A stretch of 64,000 nucleotides of DNA from Erinaceus europaeus (GCF_950295315.1 NC_080164.1:107345587-107409586); one strand, 5' to 3'; counted from the first letter of the stretch, positions 11,474 through 22,861 are shown. Notes: a model not told the origin generated them from the letters alone. Translations and numbers: made by a program.

Positions 11474-11615
11474 TACTTTCCTTTTTAATATAGAGACAGA
11501 GGCAGAAAAAGAGGGAGAGGGAGAGAGACAATAGCACCAAAGTTTCCTTCAATGCAGCAGGGCTGGACTCAAACCTGGGTGAGACACACAGCAGTGAGCT
11601 GTTTCCCCAGATGGT
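11474..11615 (-). mobile_element. SINE, T5-like, old
   Basis: Complement of a tRNA-type SINE: GAGACAGAGGCAGAAAAAGA, CTGGACTCAAACCTGGGTG, CAGTGAGCTGTTTCCCCAGA. Similar to 26995-27115. Confidence 0.55.
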
Positions 11616-12329
11616 ACATACATTTCTTAAAGATCAGTTTATCAGTTTAAACTAAAGTAATTCCACCCCCTTCTTCCTCCATAATTAAAGTTTCTCCTGC
11701 CCTTTAGAATAAACACAATTCCAGCCAACGAACAAGAATGCCCAGTTCAAGTTCAAAGGTTCACTGCACATGAATACTCCAAAATGAACCTACGACAGTC
11801 CTGGTGGTATAATGAGCCTCACAGTCACTCGGCAGGTCACTGTCACAGTACATGAGTGTAAGTGCCCTGACCTCAGATAGCAAAACATCACACAAGTGAC
11901 ACCAGACAACACATACTGTTCAGAGAGGGCTTTGGACAGCAATTAAATTGCAACGGTTCCCCTTGAGCCTTCCTGAAGTTTTCAGAATTTTGTGTGCCTG
12001 GGAAATACTAGGAAAAGGTGTTGGCACAGTAAAGAGCTGGGAGTCGCCAATTAGTAAGACTCCAAAGTGACACTGGTTCACTGGAGCACAAGTGCTTAGG
12101 GTGAAGCAGACTCTCCCTATCTCCCTCCTCTCACCCCTACCCCTTTCCCTCTCCCCCTCTCTCTGTTTCTGGAATGTCGGAGCTCCTCCTGTGTAATCTC
12201 CTGGGGTAATGCTGGGCTTCCAGAAAATGCTTGACATATTTTTATATGCAAAAATGTCTCATGACTTCTGACAGTCCAATATTTATGATCCTGCCCTCTT
12301 ATTGCTTCTGCACTGAACATATGGCCCTC
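11616..12329. other. Mostly unique sequence
   Basis: No clear repeat except a pyrimidine-rich run at 12110-12165 that may be the body of a worn SINE (weak head near 12040). No open frame with recognisable protein features. Confidence 0.5.
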
Positions 12330-12900
12330 AGCAACTAATATGCTTGACTACCTCACCAATGTATCCCAGTACCTCAACTCTCCAGAGCCCTTCCCCACTA
12401 AGGAAAGATAGAAACAGGCTGGGGATGAGGATTCACCTGCCAAAGTCCATGTCCAGCGGAGAAGCAATTACAGAAGCCAGACCTTCCATCTTCTGCACCC
12501 CATAAAGAATTTTGGTCCAGGGGCTGGGTGGTGGCGCACCTGGTTGAGTGCACATATTACAATGTGCAAGGACCCAGGTTTGAGTCCCCGTTCCTCACTT
12601 GCAGGGGTAAAGCTTTGCGAGTGGTGAAGCAAGCAGTACTGCAGGTGTCTCTCTGTCTCTCTCCCTCTCTATCACCTCCTTCCCTCTTGATTTCTGGCTG
12701 CCTCTATCCAATAAATAAAGATAATAAAAAATTTAAAAAAAAAGATTTTTGGTCCATACCTCCAGAAGGGTAAAGAATAGGGAAGTTTCTAATGGAGGGG
12801 ATGGGACAGGGAACTCTGGTGGTGGGAACTATATGGAATTGTACCCTTCTTATCTTATGGTCTTGTCAAATATTATTAAATCACTAATAAAACATAAATA
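12330..12900 (+). mobile_element. L1 3' end carrying a SINE
   Basis: Old type A 3' end: CAGAGCCCTTCCCCACTAAG, GAAGCAATTACAGAAGCCAG, GGTGGTGGGAACT, then AATCACTAATAAAACATAAA. A short-type SINE splits it at 12519-12740 with a 15-base duplication. Confidence 0.82.
12519..12740 (+). mobile_element. SINE, short type
   Basis: GGTGGCGCACCTGGTTGAGT head and CTATCCAATAAATAAAG tail. Target-site duplications 12504-12518 and 12741-12755 differ at one base (AAAGAATTTTGGTCC / AAAGATTTTTGGTCC). Confidence 0.93.
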
Positions 12901-12901
12901 A

Positions 12902-13104
12902 TTTTTTTCTCATTTATTTATTGGATAGATGCAGAGGTAAATTGGGAGGGGAAGATGAGAGGCAGAGAGAGACAGAGATACACCTGCAGACCTGCTTCAT
13001 TACTCGTGAAGCTTCCCCCCTACAGGTGGGGAGCAGAGGCTTGAATCTGGGTTCTTGTGTGGATAATATGTGCTCTTCACTGGGTATGCCACTACCCAGC
13101 CCCT
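12902..13104 (-). mobile_element. SINE, short type
   Basis: TTATTTATTGGATAGATGCA, CTTCATTACTCGTGAAGCTT, GCCACTACCCAGCCCC. Confidence 0.87.
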
Positions 13105-13394
13105 GAAAGTTTATATCTATGTTGAGCTACTTACCCAGGTTCTATGGGAAAACTTTAAAAGTTATATAAAAATGAAGTAGGCATTAATGATAGCTGCATT
13201 TATCAAAATGAAAAATGCTACTTATAGTACTGTGAACATAAAGCATGAATGATATGGAATAAGAAATGGTGAGAAATTATGTTCCAAGTGGACAGAGTTA
13301 GTCTAATCACAAACTGTTTTTGTAAACTTACAAAAGGTGCAGTTTTACCACTGTGTTCTGAAGCCAATGTCTTTTTCATATTTTTGTTTTTATT

Positions 13395-13645
13395 TTAACA
13401 CCAGGGTTACCATTGGGGCTCAGAGCCTGCACAATTCATGGTTCCTGGTCACACTATCTTCCCTCCTTTTTCTTTATTTTATAGAGGGTGAGAATGAGAT
13501 AAGAGAGGAAGAGAGACCAACAGAGAGGAGAGGCACTGTTCTTTTACTACTGAAGCTCTCTCCCTCCAGGCAGGGGCTTGAACTTGTATCTGTCTACACG
13601 ATAACTTGTGTGTTCTATTATGCGAGCTGCCACACTGTCCCTCTT
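13395..13645 (-). mobile_element. SINE, T3 type
   Basis: CCAGGGTTACCATTGGGGCT at the left marks the T3 block; the body is AG-rich; head ends GAGCTGCCACACTGTCCCTC. Confidence 0.78.
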
Positions 13646-13749
13646 TCTTTAACGTTGAAACTGTGCTTGATATAACCAATTGAGATTCAATTCCTGATAA
13701 AAAAATGAAATAAATAAAATACTTGGTGAAATTCTTTTATATTAAGAGT

Positions 13750-13881
13750 CAAGTGGCACCAACTGGTGGAGCACCTGGCAGAGCACATACTTTACAGTGC
13801 ACAAGGACCCAGGTTCAAGCCCCCTTGTTCCCACCTGCAGGGTGGTAGCTTCATGAGTGGTGAAACAGTACAGCAGGTGTC

Positions 13882-13919
<38 letters not shown>

Positions 13920-13985
13920 CCTCTATTTCCCCTTCCCTCTCCATTTCTCTGTCTTTATCCAAAATAAATAAATACAATATTAAAA
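13750..13985 (+). mobile_element. SINE, short type
   Basis: GGTGGAGCACCTGGCAGAGC, GGTTCAAGCCCCC, CACCTGCAGG, then (CT)n and AATAAATAAATAC. Confidence 0.85.
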
Positions 13986-13989
13986 AGGA

Positions 13990-14600
13990 ATTAAGTGCTA
14001 ACCTTCACATACCTTATGAACTTAACAAGTTATACCTTATGAACTGAACAAGTTCTCCAAGATACACATACTGATTATCAAAGGAGACCTTGATGTGCTT
14101 GTGATACAAAAACACAATCAGAAATAAACATAAACATATACCTGGTAGCTGTATTTGTAATGTGTGTGCTTAACTAGGTGTGTCACCACTCGACCTCACA
14201 ACTGTATTTGTTATTGCAAAATAATATTATTAAGGCTGTATTCAGTCTTTCAAATACACAGCACAAATTTGAGTGGTGATCTTTCACTCCCTCATGTTAA
14301 CATATTCAATGGTAAACAGAAATGTTTAAAAACCATTCTAGTAAAGTGGGTCAAAGTTCTGTAGCATAAACTCATAAGTGGGTTCCTAAGAAATATGATA
14401 CTTCTGAAAATCATGGTAGAATTTAAAAACGGACTCTCAAATTGATCCTATTCTCATGTCTCCTTCTAGGAGTGCTCAGACCTAATGGTGCAGCAAATCT
14501 TGGGAAACAAATCATGTGCAAAATGTTGGCATTATCAAAACTTTACACTTACAAAAATGAGTGAAGGAATGAAGGAATGAAGAAAAATCAGTCGACTCAT
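13990..14600. other. Unique AT-rich sequence
   Basis: No coding potential seen. A weak SINE-head-like scrap (GTGTGCTTAACTAGGTGTGT) lies near 14163. Confidence 0.5.
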
Positions 14601-14611
14601 TATAGTTTTTC

Positions 14612-14615
14612 TTTT

Positions 14616-14648
<33 letters not shown>

Positions 14649-14932
14649 CCAGCAGAGTTATCACTGGGGCTCAGTGCTGGCACTACAAATCCACTGCTAT
14701 TGGCGGCCATTTTTTCCATTTTATTGGATAGGACAGAGAGAAACTGAGAGGGGACGGAGAAGGTGGGTACAGTCAGATAGAGAAAGAGAGACACCTATAG
14801 ACCTGCTTCACTGATTTTGAAGCATACCCCCTGCCAATGGGGAGCTGGGGGCTTCAACTTGGATCCTTGCACAGGTCCTTGTACTTAGTAGTACTATGTG
14901 TGCTTAGTTGGGTGTGCCACTGCCCAGCCCCT
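14612..14932 (-). mobile_element. SINE, T3 type
   Basis: Complete T3 complement: GCCAGCAGAGTTATCACTGG, TTGGATAGGACAGAGAGAAA, GTGTGCCACTGCCCAGCCCC. Long T-run at the left. Confidence 0.88.
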
Positions 14933-14954
14933 ATGGTTTTTATTCTTACAAGAT

Positions 14955-15112
14955 ATGTTTTGGGACAGCAAAGTAGCTCACTTGGATTGTGCTCTGCATT
15001 GCTAAGCACCAACAACCAGGTTCAGGTACAGTCCCCACTACATTGAAAGAAACTGGGGTGCCATGATTGGTGTCTCTTTCTCTTCATCTCTCTATCTCTA
15101 TCTAAAACTGTC
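14955..15112 (+). mobile_element. SINE, T5 type
   Basis: CAAAGTAGCTCACTTGGATT head, CCAGGTTCAGGTACAGTCCC, CT-rich body (CATCTCTCTATCTCTATCTA). Confidence 0.72.
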
Positions 15113-15154
15113 TGCCAAGAGCAGTGAAGTCCAGCTATATCTAAAGGGGAAAAA

Positions 15155-15395
15155 AACCGAGAGTGACCCTGGTTTGAGGCCCCGGCTCCCCACCTGCAGG
15201 GGGGTCACTTCACAAGCGGTGAAGCAGGTCTGCAGGTGTCTATCTTTCTCTCATCCACTCTGTCTTCCCCTCCTCTCTCCATTTCTCTCTGTCTTATCTA
15301 GCAATGATGGCATCAATAACAACAACAACAATAATAACTAGAACAACAATAAAAACAAGGACAACAAAAGGGAAAATAAATAAAGATTAAAAGAT
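15155..15395 (+). mobile_element. SINE, long type, head missing
   Basis: Starts at GGTTTGAGGCCCCGGCTCCC; body and tail complete (ACAACAAAAGGGAAAATAAA). Confidence 0.85.
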
Positions 15396-15455
15396 TAAAA
15401 AAACAAGTGATATTTGTTGTTAATAAACAAGTCAGGTATTACTTAACTCCTCTTT

Positions 15456-15677
15456 ATTTTTTAAATCATTTTCATTTATTTATCGGATAGAGACCACCAG
15501 AAATCAAGAGGGGAGGAGGAAAGAGAGAGAGAGAGAGAGAGAGAGGCAGAGAGACACCTACAGCTCTGCTTCATGACTCACAAAGCTTTCCGCCTGCAGG
15601 TGGGGATTGTGGACTTGAACCCTGGACCTTATGTGTTCTAACATGTTCGTTCAACCAGGTGCATCACCACCGGCCCC
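15456..15677 (-). mobile_element. SINE, short type
   Basis: Complement of the short type with an expanded (AG)n. Flanks CTTAACTCCTCTTT (15442-15455) and CTTAACACCTCTTT (15678-15691) form the target-site duplication. Confidence 0.9.
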
Positions 15678-15734
15678 CTTAACACCTCTTTGTTCAGATC
15701 TTGAGTGTTCAATTCATTATCCCAAAACTTGGCT

Positions 15735-15965
15735 TTTTCTCTCCCTCTCTATCTCCCTCTCCCCTCTTAATTTCTCTCTGTCCTGTTGAGTAAAATTTAA
15801 AAATAAATAAATAAATAAAAAGTAAGAGGGAAAGAGACAGAGACAGACAGGGTAAAATAATACAGCCCTGTAGCTTCCTCTACTACACAGGGGGTAGGCT
15901 TACACTTGGATCACAGCCACATCTAAGCAGACACCCTCCCAGGTGAGCTATCTCGACAGTTACAC
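15735..15965. mobile_element. SINE fragments: 3' end (+) then T5-like (-)
   Basis: 15735-15812 is a headless CT-rich end with AATAAATAAATAAATAAAA. 15815-15965 is a minus-strand tRNA-type SINE (CAGGTGAGCTATCTCGACAG at its head). Confidence 0.6.
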
Positions 15966-16135
15966 CTCTCAGTATTGCACAAGCACATACTTTGAATAGA
16001 GACACTTTGATGACACAGGGTTATGTCTTGTATATAGTCAGTGGAAGACTGACTCCAGCACCTCACTTGCAGATCTAGCAATTCTTAATACAATTAACAA
16101 GTAGTATCATTTGCCTGGGATTAAAAACAGAATTC

Positions 16136-16600
16136 TTTTATTTTTTTCATGTTTTTTATTAGTGATTCAAAAGTGATTTACAAGATTGTAAGATAACAGG
16201 GGTGCAGTTCCCTACCATTACCACCACCAGGGTTCTGTGTCCCCATCCTCTCCACTGGAAATTGCAGTGGTTCTCCCAATGGGTTGACTATTATTTCTGG
16301 ACCTGACTGTCTATCTACATTTTTGCCCATTTTTTCAATGTTCTTGCCTTCTCTTCCTTTCTAAGCCACACCTACACCTATCATTAATTCTCAGTGTCCT
16401 TCCAACTTACCTTTTCTCCCTCTGAATTCTGATGGAATTGGGGTTCAGAGCCCTTTGGTCATTTTCCCCTAATATTTTCTCCCCCTCTGGGATTCTAGAC
16501 CAAAATTCTTTATGGGGTGCAAAAGGGGGAAGGTCTGGCTTCTGTGATTGCTTCTGTTGGACATGGTTGTTGGCAGGTGGATCCATACTCCCTACCCAAA
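16136..16600 (-). mobile_element. L1 type A 3' end, older variant
   Basis: Complement of the old type A terminus (TTTTTTATTAGTGATTCAAA, GATTGTAAGATAACAGGGGT) at 16140-16260 and of ATTCTTTATGGGGTGCAAAA at 16505-16590. The middle (16265-16500) has no match in the other copies and may be an insertion or a different 3'UTR variant. Confidence 0.7.
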
Positions 16601-16826
16601 ACAGAAATCTTAAGTGTGGTTTAATACAAAGTACCTTGAACTAAAGACCACAAAGCTGTGTTCTATTGTAATTAATCCTCCTAGCACTCATTCTCCTTTA
16701 AAATAGAAATGTCCTTGCTCACAGTGAGCAAGAGGCATTTCATGTGTGAAAGCTTATAAGGGACACAAAAATCAAAATCCTAATTGTAGGACTTGCTGCA
16801 GTACAGACTTGCTGTACCAAGTGTGC

Positions 16827-16828
<2 letters not shown>

Positions 16829-16873
<45 letters not shown>
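16829..16873 (+). repeat. (CA)n microsatellite
   Basis: Pure CA run of about 22 units. Confidence 0.97.
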
Positions 16874-16875
<2 letters not shown>

Positions 16876-17156
16876 TGTGAGAGGTCTGTTTGCCCAGGGG
16901 CCTATCCATCAAGGCCAGGGAGTCTGAACATGTCTCACACAAATGCACATAAACACATTTTGAAAGAAGTGAGTGCTGAAAGCTGGCCGTTAGTGCGTCT
17001 AGATCTGAAATAAGTTGGAGGCTCTTTGCTACAGAGTGGGAAGGAGCACATGAATTAAAAATGCTTTCCAATCCTACACATTTTGCTGGCAGGCATGAGC
17101 TACATAGGTGACAGGTCTCAGAGGAGAGGAGAAAAAGCATTGGAGGGATGGTGTGT

Positions 17157-17187
17157 AAGTGTGTGTGTGTGTGTGGGGGGGGGGGGA
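17157..17187 (+). repeat. (GT)n plus G-run
   Basis: GT dinucleotides followed by about 13 G. Confidence 0.95.
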
Positions 17188-17257
17188 GTTCATTTATTTT
17201 GAGACCTCCAAGCTTTTCCTTGGAAAGAGGAAATACTTTCACATTAAAAAGTCAGTG

Positions 17258-17471
17258 ACAGGGGCTGGTGGTGGCACACCTGGTTGAACGCACATGGTAC
17301 AATGTGCAAGAACCTGGGTTCAAGCCCCCCATCCTCACCTGCAGGGGGAAAGCTTTGTGAGTGGTGAAACAGGGCTGCAGGTATCTCTCTGTCTCTCTCA
17401 TTCTCTATCTTCCCTTCCTCTTGATTTCTGACTGTCTCAATACAATAAATAAATGAAGATAATATTTTTTT
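17258..17471 (+). mobile_element. SINE, short type, first of a tandem pair
   Basis: GGTGGCACACCTGGTTGAAC head; AATAAATAAATGAAG tail. Flanked by AAGTCAGT on both sides (17249-17256, 17472-17479). Confidence 0.9.
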
Positions 17472-17479
17472 AAGTCAGT

Positions 17480-17763
17480 AGTGGGGCTTGGTGGAGGTGC
17501 ACTCAGTTAAGTGCACATAGTACCTATGTGCAGGAACCTAGGTTTGAGCCTGCAGGAGGGACACTTAATGATCAGTGAAGCAGGTCTGCAGATGTCTGTC
17601 TTTCTATCTACCCCTCTACCTCCTTCTCCTCTCTCAATTTCTATTTTTCCAGTTGAATAAATTTGAAAAAAAAGAAAAGAAACATCACTAGGAATGATGG
17701 ATTCATAGTGCAGGCACCAAACTCCAGCAATAACTGTGGAGGCCAAAATAAATAAAATAAAAT
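17480..17763 (+). mobile_element. SINE, T3 type, second of a tandem pair
   Basis: Head GGTGCACTCAGTTAAGTGCA; T3 block GCAATAACTGTGGAGGCC; AAATAAAATAAAATAAAA tail. The third copy of AAGTCAGT is at 17767-17774. Confidence 0.88.
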
Positions 17764-17934
17764 AAAAAGTCAGTGGCAACTTTACTCTGAAGAAGAAGTA
17801 CAATTTCTATGGAGAGAGCATTTGGAGTTTTCCTCAGTGCTGTCTCTAGCACATGATTCTAGTACATAATATACTGTACCCAGCTTGAACCCCCAAGCAC
17901 CAGATCATTCTGCTAACAAGGCTGTTCTCTTGTT

Positions 17935-18245
17935 CTCTGTCTTAAGGGTGATATTGTGTCCTTTGGGACAAAGTGGATGGAAATGGAGGTGACTATGCTT
18001 AGTGATGTAAGCAAGGAAGTGAAAAACAATGGTATCACTCACATGTAGATAGTTAAAGATAAGTGGTAGATCAATAAACCACATGACATTCCAAGGGAAA
18101 AAATGATAACGTTGGTTGTGAGCAGTGTATGAGGAAGGTAGAGGGTCTGTGTGTGCTGCAGTGGGGAATTGTGCCCCTGTGGTCTTATAATGTTGTGTAT
18201 CATTATGCAGTCACTAATGTAAGTTATGTTAAATTAAAACAAAAA
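17935..18245 (+). mobile_element. Old L1 3' end
   Basis: Contains degraded end-of-ORF2 sequence (TTTGGGACAAAGTGGATGGA, AAGTGA..AACAATGGTATCACTC) and ends in a CTTATAATG/CACTAATGTAAG motif like old type A tails. Very diverged. Confidence 0.55.
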
Positions 18246-18354
18246 AGGAAAATTGGTTCTCTGTTGAGTCTTCCTAGTTCATCTGAACTGGCAGTTGTGG
18301 CATGTGCCATTTTAATCAAGTGCCAATGAGAAGTCAGTTCTCCACCTTTCTGCA

Positions 18355-18995
18355 AGGTTGATGGGAGTATAACTGGGTCCAACCCCTGTGGAGGACAGTC
18401 TGGAGAACTCTCAGAAGGCTAGAAGTGGACCTACCCTATGACCCTGCAATTCCTCTCCTGGGAACCCAACACACCCATCCAAAAAGATCTGTGTATACCT
18501 ATGTTCATAGCAGCATAATTTGTAGTAGCCAAAGCCTGGAAGCAACCCAGGTATCTAACAACAGATGAGTGGCTGAGCTAGTTGTGGTATAAATACACAA
18601 TGAAATACTTCTCAGCTATTAAGAATGATGAATTCACCTTCTTCACCCCATCTTGGATGGAGCTTGAAGAAATCATTAAGTGAAATAAGTCAGAAACAAA
18701 AGGATGAATATGGGGTGATATTACTCATAAACAGAAGTTGAAAAACAAGATCAAAAGGGAAAACACAAAGCAGAACTTAGACTGGAGTCAGTGTATTACA
18801 CCAAAATAAAAGATCTGGGTTGGGTGGCTGGGGGCAGGGGGTGTTCATGTCCTGGAACATGATGGCAGAGGAGGACCTAGGTAGGGGGTTAGAGGGTGAT
18901 GTGGAGAACTAAGATATGTTACATATGTACTAACTACTGTATTTCACTGTCAACTGTAAACCATTAATCTCCCAATAAATGAGGGGGGGGATGAA
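18355..18995 (+). mobile_element. L1 type B 3' fragment
   Basis: Starts inside the ORF2 Cys-rich tail (GGAGGACAGTCTGGAGAACT), passes GAAATAAGTCAGAAACAAAAGG and ends CTGTAAACCATTAATCTCCC then AATAAA. 5'-truncated. Plus-strand counterpart of 22862-23500. Confidence 0.85.
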
Positions 18996-19237
18996 GGCAG
19001 TTTCCTTAGTTTCTCAGAAACCCAATTTGAAGGAATAGCATCTGTTCTGCAGAAATGGATGCTGTGGGTCCATGGACTTAACCGACATCAGAGAAACAGA
19101 AAATCTCTTGTCACAGAACATGTCATTGAAAATCTTGTCATTTTCTCAAAGGCTAAATAGTAAAGGTCACCGAAAACTTCAGTGTAATTTCTTTCAACAT
19201 ACTATTTTCCTTTCAAGTGTCAAACATCCAAAATTCA

Positions 19238-19432
19238 AAGAGAGATAGGTACATAATGATAGCTCATTCAGATAGTGTGCATCTGGTGTGCCATGCTTGG
19301 GACCCAGGTTCAAGCCTGGTCCCATGGAGGAAGCTTAGGTGCCGTGCCATTGCCCTCCCACATACCCCCACCCCATCAGCTCAGATCAGTGGAATCCCAG
19401 TCATGACCAAAACAAATAAATACATTTTAAAA
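19238..19432 (+). mobile_element. SINE, T5 type
   Basis: ATGATAGCTCATTCAGATAG head, GGTTCAAGCCTGG B box, A-rich end (AACAAATAAATACATTTTAA). Confidence 0.7.
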
Positions 19433-19532
19433 ACCAGACCCTAATAGAATTTGAGAAATGCTAATTAGGTGGTTACTGAAATCAATGGGTTTAGAAAGCA
19501 TAATCTGTTTGGAACACTTATGTAGGAAAAAG

Positions 19533-19547
19533 TACGCACACACACAA

Positions 19548-19581
<34 letters not shown>

Positions 19582-19610
19582 ATGCACACATGCACGCACG
19601 CATGCACACA
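19533..19610 (+). repeat. Imperfect (CA)n microsatellite
   Basis: CA repeats broken by AA and TG steps, ending CACACATGCACGCACGCATG-like. Confidence 0.93.
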
Positions 19611-20470
19611 GAAAGGGTCTTTTCTAACAGTCTTTTACCAAGACTTGCTTCCAAAAGGGGAGTTTTCAAAATGTCTTTCCAATAAAACAAAGTGGCCCTT
19701 TTACCACCATATGGTCCTGTGCTCTGTTCTGAGACACGGCTCCTTCAGTGTCTATTTTTAGACCCAGGTCTCCTCATAAATCACACCGCAGTTACCGGGC
19801 TGAAAGGGCCTGGTGTTCCTGGGGGCCTTCTTACAGGCCCTGCAGCTCACACACAGCCCAGTCTGTGTCTCCCTTCTCTGGGGACAGCACACAGAAAGTC
19901 ACATAACTGTCTCCAAACAGCTTTACATTGGACAATGCTATAGGGGAGGGGGTGGGAGAAGTCTCCCTTCCATCCCATGTACTGAGACAGCATGTCTCTC
20001 TGATGCTGAGCTCTGGCAACACTGCAGACACAGCTAACCAGGCCCAAGAACATCCAGGCCAGAAAAGCAATGAATAGCTCCTATGTCAGCCAAGACCCCA
20101 ACAGCATGAGCAAATGCTCATCCACATTTCGTAGGCAATGAGGAGGGTTCAGAAATACTTTCACACTCCACCAACAACTGTGTTATTATATGCTATCTGT
20201 ATAAAATATTACATGACTGTTCAATTTCACACACAGTGTGTCAGCTTTAGTAACTTTAGGTGGTCCAACCTTGGTAGATATTTGGATTGATTGTGTTGTC
20301 AGAAAGAAAGAAGAAAGAAAGGAGAAAAGAAAGAGCCATTTGACCTATACGTTTATTTATTCACATTAAATGTGGTCAAATTCGAAGCAAATTGTTGTTT
20401 GCAAGTACTCGGTTTAAAATTGTATCTTTTATAGACTAGCAAAAAAAAAAAAAAAGCCAAAACCCAAAAG
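19611..20470. other. Unique sequence
   Basis: Slightly GC-richer around 19690-20100. Short open frames only; no splice-bounded exon or known domain recognised. (GAAA)n-like run at 20302-20335. Confidence 0.5.
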
Positions 20471-20473
20471 TGA

Positions 20474-20575
20474 TAGATGGTTAGGGAGGTGGTTCAATCA
20501 GAAGTGTACTTGATTTGCATGTCTGAGGCCACAGGTTCAATCCCAAGCACTGACCTCTAAGTGAATATTTAAAAA
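20474..20575 (+). mobile_element. SINE, T5-like, short relic
   Basis: GGTTAGGGAGGTGGTTCAAT head and CCACAGGTTCAATCCCAAGC B box; no CT-rich body. Confidence 0.6.
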
Positions 20576-20649
20576 GTTTACACCTATGACAACTTTCAGA
20601 AATTATTATTTATCCCAATAAGATATGTGTATTTTAAAAGAGGAATTTG

Positions 20650-21062
20650 GTCTAGGGCTCCAATGCTTTTGTTGTTGTTTGTTTGTTTCTTGGTTTTTCA
20701 CATAATACTCTAGCTAACCCCTTCTCCCAGGTCCTTCTCTGCCATCATGTTCTAGGACCTGTGTACTCCCAGCCACACCAGCATCCTTTACCTTGGTGCA
20801 ATATACCAACTCCAGTCCAAGTTCTGCTTTATGTTTTCCTTTCTGTTCTTATATTTTAGCTTCTGTCTATGAGTAGGATCATCCCATATTCATCCTTCTC
20901 TTTCTGGCTTATCTCACTTCACATGATTCCTTCAAGCTACATCTAAGATGAGATGAAGAAGGTGAAATCATCATTCTTAATAGCTGAGTAGTATTCCACC
21001 ATGTATATAGACCACAACTTGCTCAGCCACTCTGTTGTTGGGCACCTGAGTCACTTTCACCC
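20650..21062 (-). mobile_element. L1 type B 3' fragment
   Basis: Minus-strand match to the type B 3'UTR and ORF2 end (complement of CCTTGGTGCAATATACCAAC, TAGGATCATCCCATATTCAT, TAGCTGAGTAGTATTCCACC). About 10-20% diverged from the copy at 22862, judged by eye. Confidence 0.8.
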
Positions 21063-21204
21063 AGATAGAGAGAAGAGAGAGAAAGAAGCACAAAGTCTGA
21101 CAAAATTAAAATTAACCTTGATTCATAAAAAATTGGAAGTAAAAGCAGAACATAATTATTGAAAGCATAAGGAAATCACATACTGATAAAAGATGTTTTT
21201 CTCC

Positions 21205-21346
21205 AGGATCAGAGCAGTGGGTTAAATGCACATGGTGTGAAGTGCAAGGACCAGCGTAAGGATCTGGGTCCAAGCCCTTGGCTCCCCACCTGTCATTGTG
21301 CTTCGTACCATGTGTGCTTAACCTGCTGCGCTACTGTCTGGCCCCT
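21205..21346. mobile_element. SINE head-to-head chimera (foldback)
   Basis: 21205-21290 is the plus-strand head of a long-type SINE up to CTTGGCTCCCCACCTG. 21294-21346 is a minus-strand SINE head (GTGTGCTTAACCTGCTGCGC). The two heads are inverted about 40 bases apart. Confidence 0.8.
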
Positions 21347-21349
21347 TTG

Positions 21350-21455
21350 TTCTTTTTTTTTTTTTTTTTTTATGGTGGTGCTAGGGATTGAACCTAGGAG
21401 CTCAGAGCCTCAGACAGAGTCCATTTGCTTAGCCATTATGCTGTCTCCCCAGTTT
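21350..21455 (-). mobile_element. SINE, T4 type
   Basis: T-run, ATGGTGGTGCTAGGGATTGA, TTGCTTAGCCATTATGCTGT. Confidence 0.82.
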
Positions 21456-21710
21456 AATTTCATCTGGGTGTATGGATCAACCTTGCCAACACCCATGTCT
21501 AGTAGAGAAACAATTACAGAAGCCAGACCTCTCACCTTCTGCACCCCATAAAAAATTTCGGTCCATAATCAGAGAGGGATAAAGAACAGGGAAGCTTCCA
21601 ATAAAGGGGATGGAACATAGAACTCTGGTGGTGGAAACTCTGTGGAATTGTATCCCTGTTATCTTACAATCTTGTAAATCATTATTAAATCACTAGTAAA
21701 AAATAAAAAG
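21456..21710 (+). mobile_element. L1 type A 3' end, older variant
   Basis: GTGTATGGATCAACC, GAAACAATTACAGAAGCCAG, CTCTGGTGGTGGAAACTCTG and AAATCACTAGTAAAAAATAA in order. Only the last ~250 bases are present. Confidence 0.85.
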
Positions 21711-22525
21711 ACGTGGACTCTCATTTCTAAGTCCGATGCACTGAAGTTATACATTGTTAATGTTCCTAATGGTCCCTTTATTCTCCTCAAAGCAAAACCA
21801 TGTAGATGTTCTCAACAGGACAACGTGCAACACTCAGCAACATGGACATTTAACATGGCCTTATCTCTGGAAAGGGTCCCATGGCATCTCTTCCCAGTCA
21901 ACAAATGACTGTACTTTCTCCCATTCTGAGTAGAAATACAGGAAGAACTGAAGGAAGGAAGAAAGCAATTAAGGAATCCATAGTTGCTGTTCCTCCAGAA
22001 TAACTTGACCACTTCCCTCAGGAGATACAACCCACACACCACAGAGCATTTGCCTCAGCAGTACAATGTCATGAGCTTTGTGAGTCTTGTGGAACCTTCA
22101 CCCCAGTGAGTCTGGTCACCTCTCATCTCACACAGACTCATTTTTCATTTCTGAAGTGTGACTATAACTGAAGAGACAGAGGAGTTAAAGATGAAGGCTG
22201 TATCATTTGTTAGCCATCCTCTCAAACTCCAAGGCTGGCACATTCTGTGTGGCTTATGTTTTAGTGCCCAGTAGCCCCACAGCCCAGGGAGTTGCCAAGA
22301 GCTGAGCTTGCTCAGCATTAAGGCACCATGGAGGTAGGGCAGGGTTCGGTGGTGGTCATGTTGACACCCAGGACTCATCATTGTAAATAGGATGCACTAT
22401 GCATTTCCCCTCACCAGATGCCAATAACATACCTTATACAGGTAAAGATAAAATATAGCTTCAAATATTGCCAGATTGGAAGGCAGCGGCAAAGATTCTG
22501 GTGAGAACCTAAAATTTCAACTTGC
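21711..22525. other. Unique sequence
   Basis: Short open frames (for example 22145-22381 minus) without recognisable features. No repeat seen. Confidence 0.5.
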
Positions 22526-22527
22526 TT

Positions 22528-22800
22528 TTTTTAATTGCAAAAGGGTTTTTATTATTTATGTATGACTTGTCAGCAGGGTGATCACTTCATTTCACTTCCC
22601 CAAGACTTTCTTTTCCATTCGAGGGTGGAAAAAACAGAGACACAGAGAGAAGAAATGATAGGACAGCCTCACTCTACCATTCATGAAGCTTCTCATTCAA
22701 ATGAAGCTTCCACTTGGTGGCCAGGGGCTGGGACCCAGGGTTCCTCAGGCATGGAACAGTGTGCACTCTGGTGGGAGAGCCATATGTCACCTCATAAACA
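22528..22800 (-). mobile_element. Old SINE, T3-like
   Basis: TCAGCAGGGTGATCACTTCA at the left, AG-rich body, ATTCATGAAGCTTC followed by a second ATGAAGCTTCC. Poorly preserved. Confidence 0.55.
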
Positions 22801-22861
22801 AATGCACATTACTTTTTTTTTTTTGGTCTTCATGCATAGTATTTTCTTAAATATTTATTTA

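Larger units (their letters stand above)
16601..17250. other. Unique sequence with two microsatellites
   Basis: Contains the (CA)n at 16829-16873 and the (GT)n/G-run at 17157-17187. A 156-codon minus-strand frame (16772-17242) passes through the CA repeat and has no recognisable domain, so I do not call a gene. Confidence 0.55.

Noticed and set aside
16772..17242. 156-codon minus-strand open frame
   Set aside because: It crosses a (CA)n microsatellite, has no domain and no sign of exon borders.
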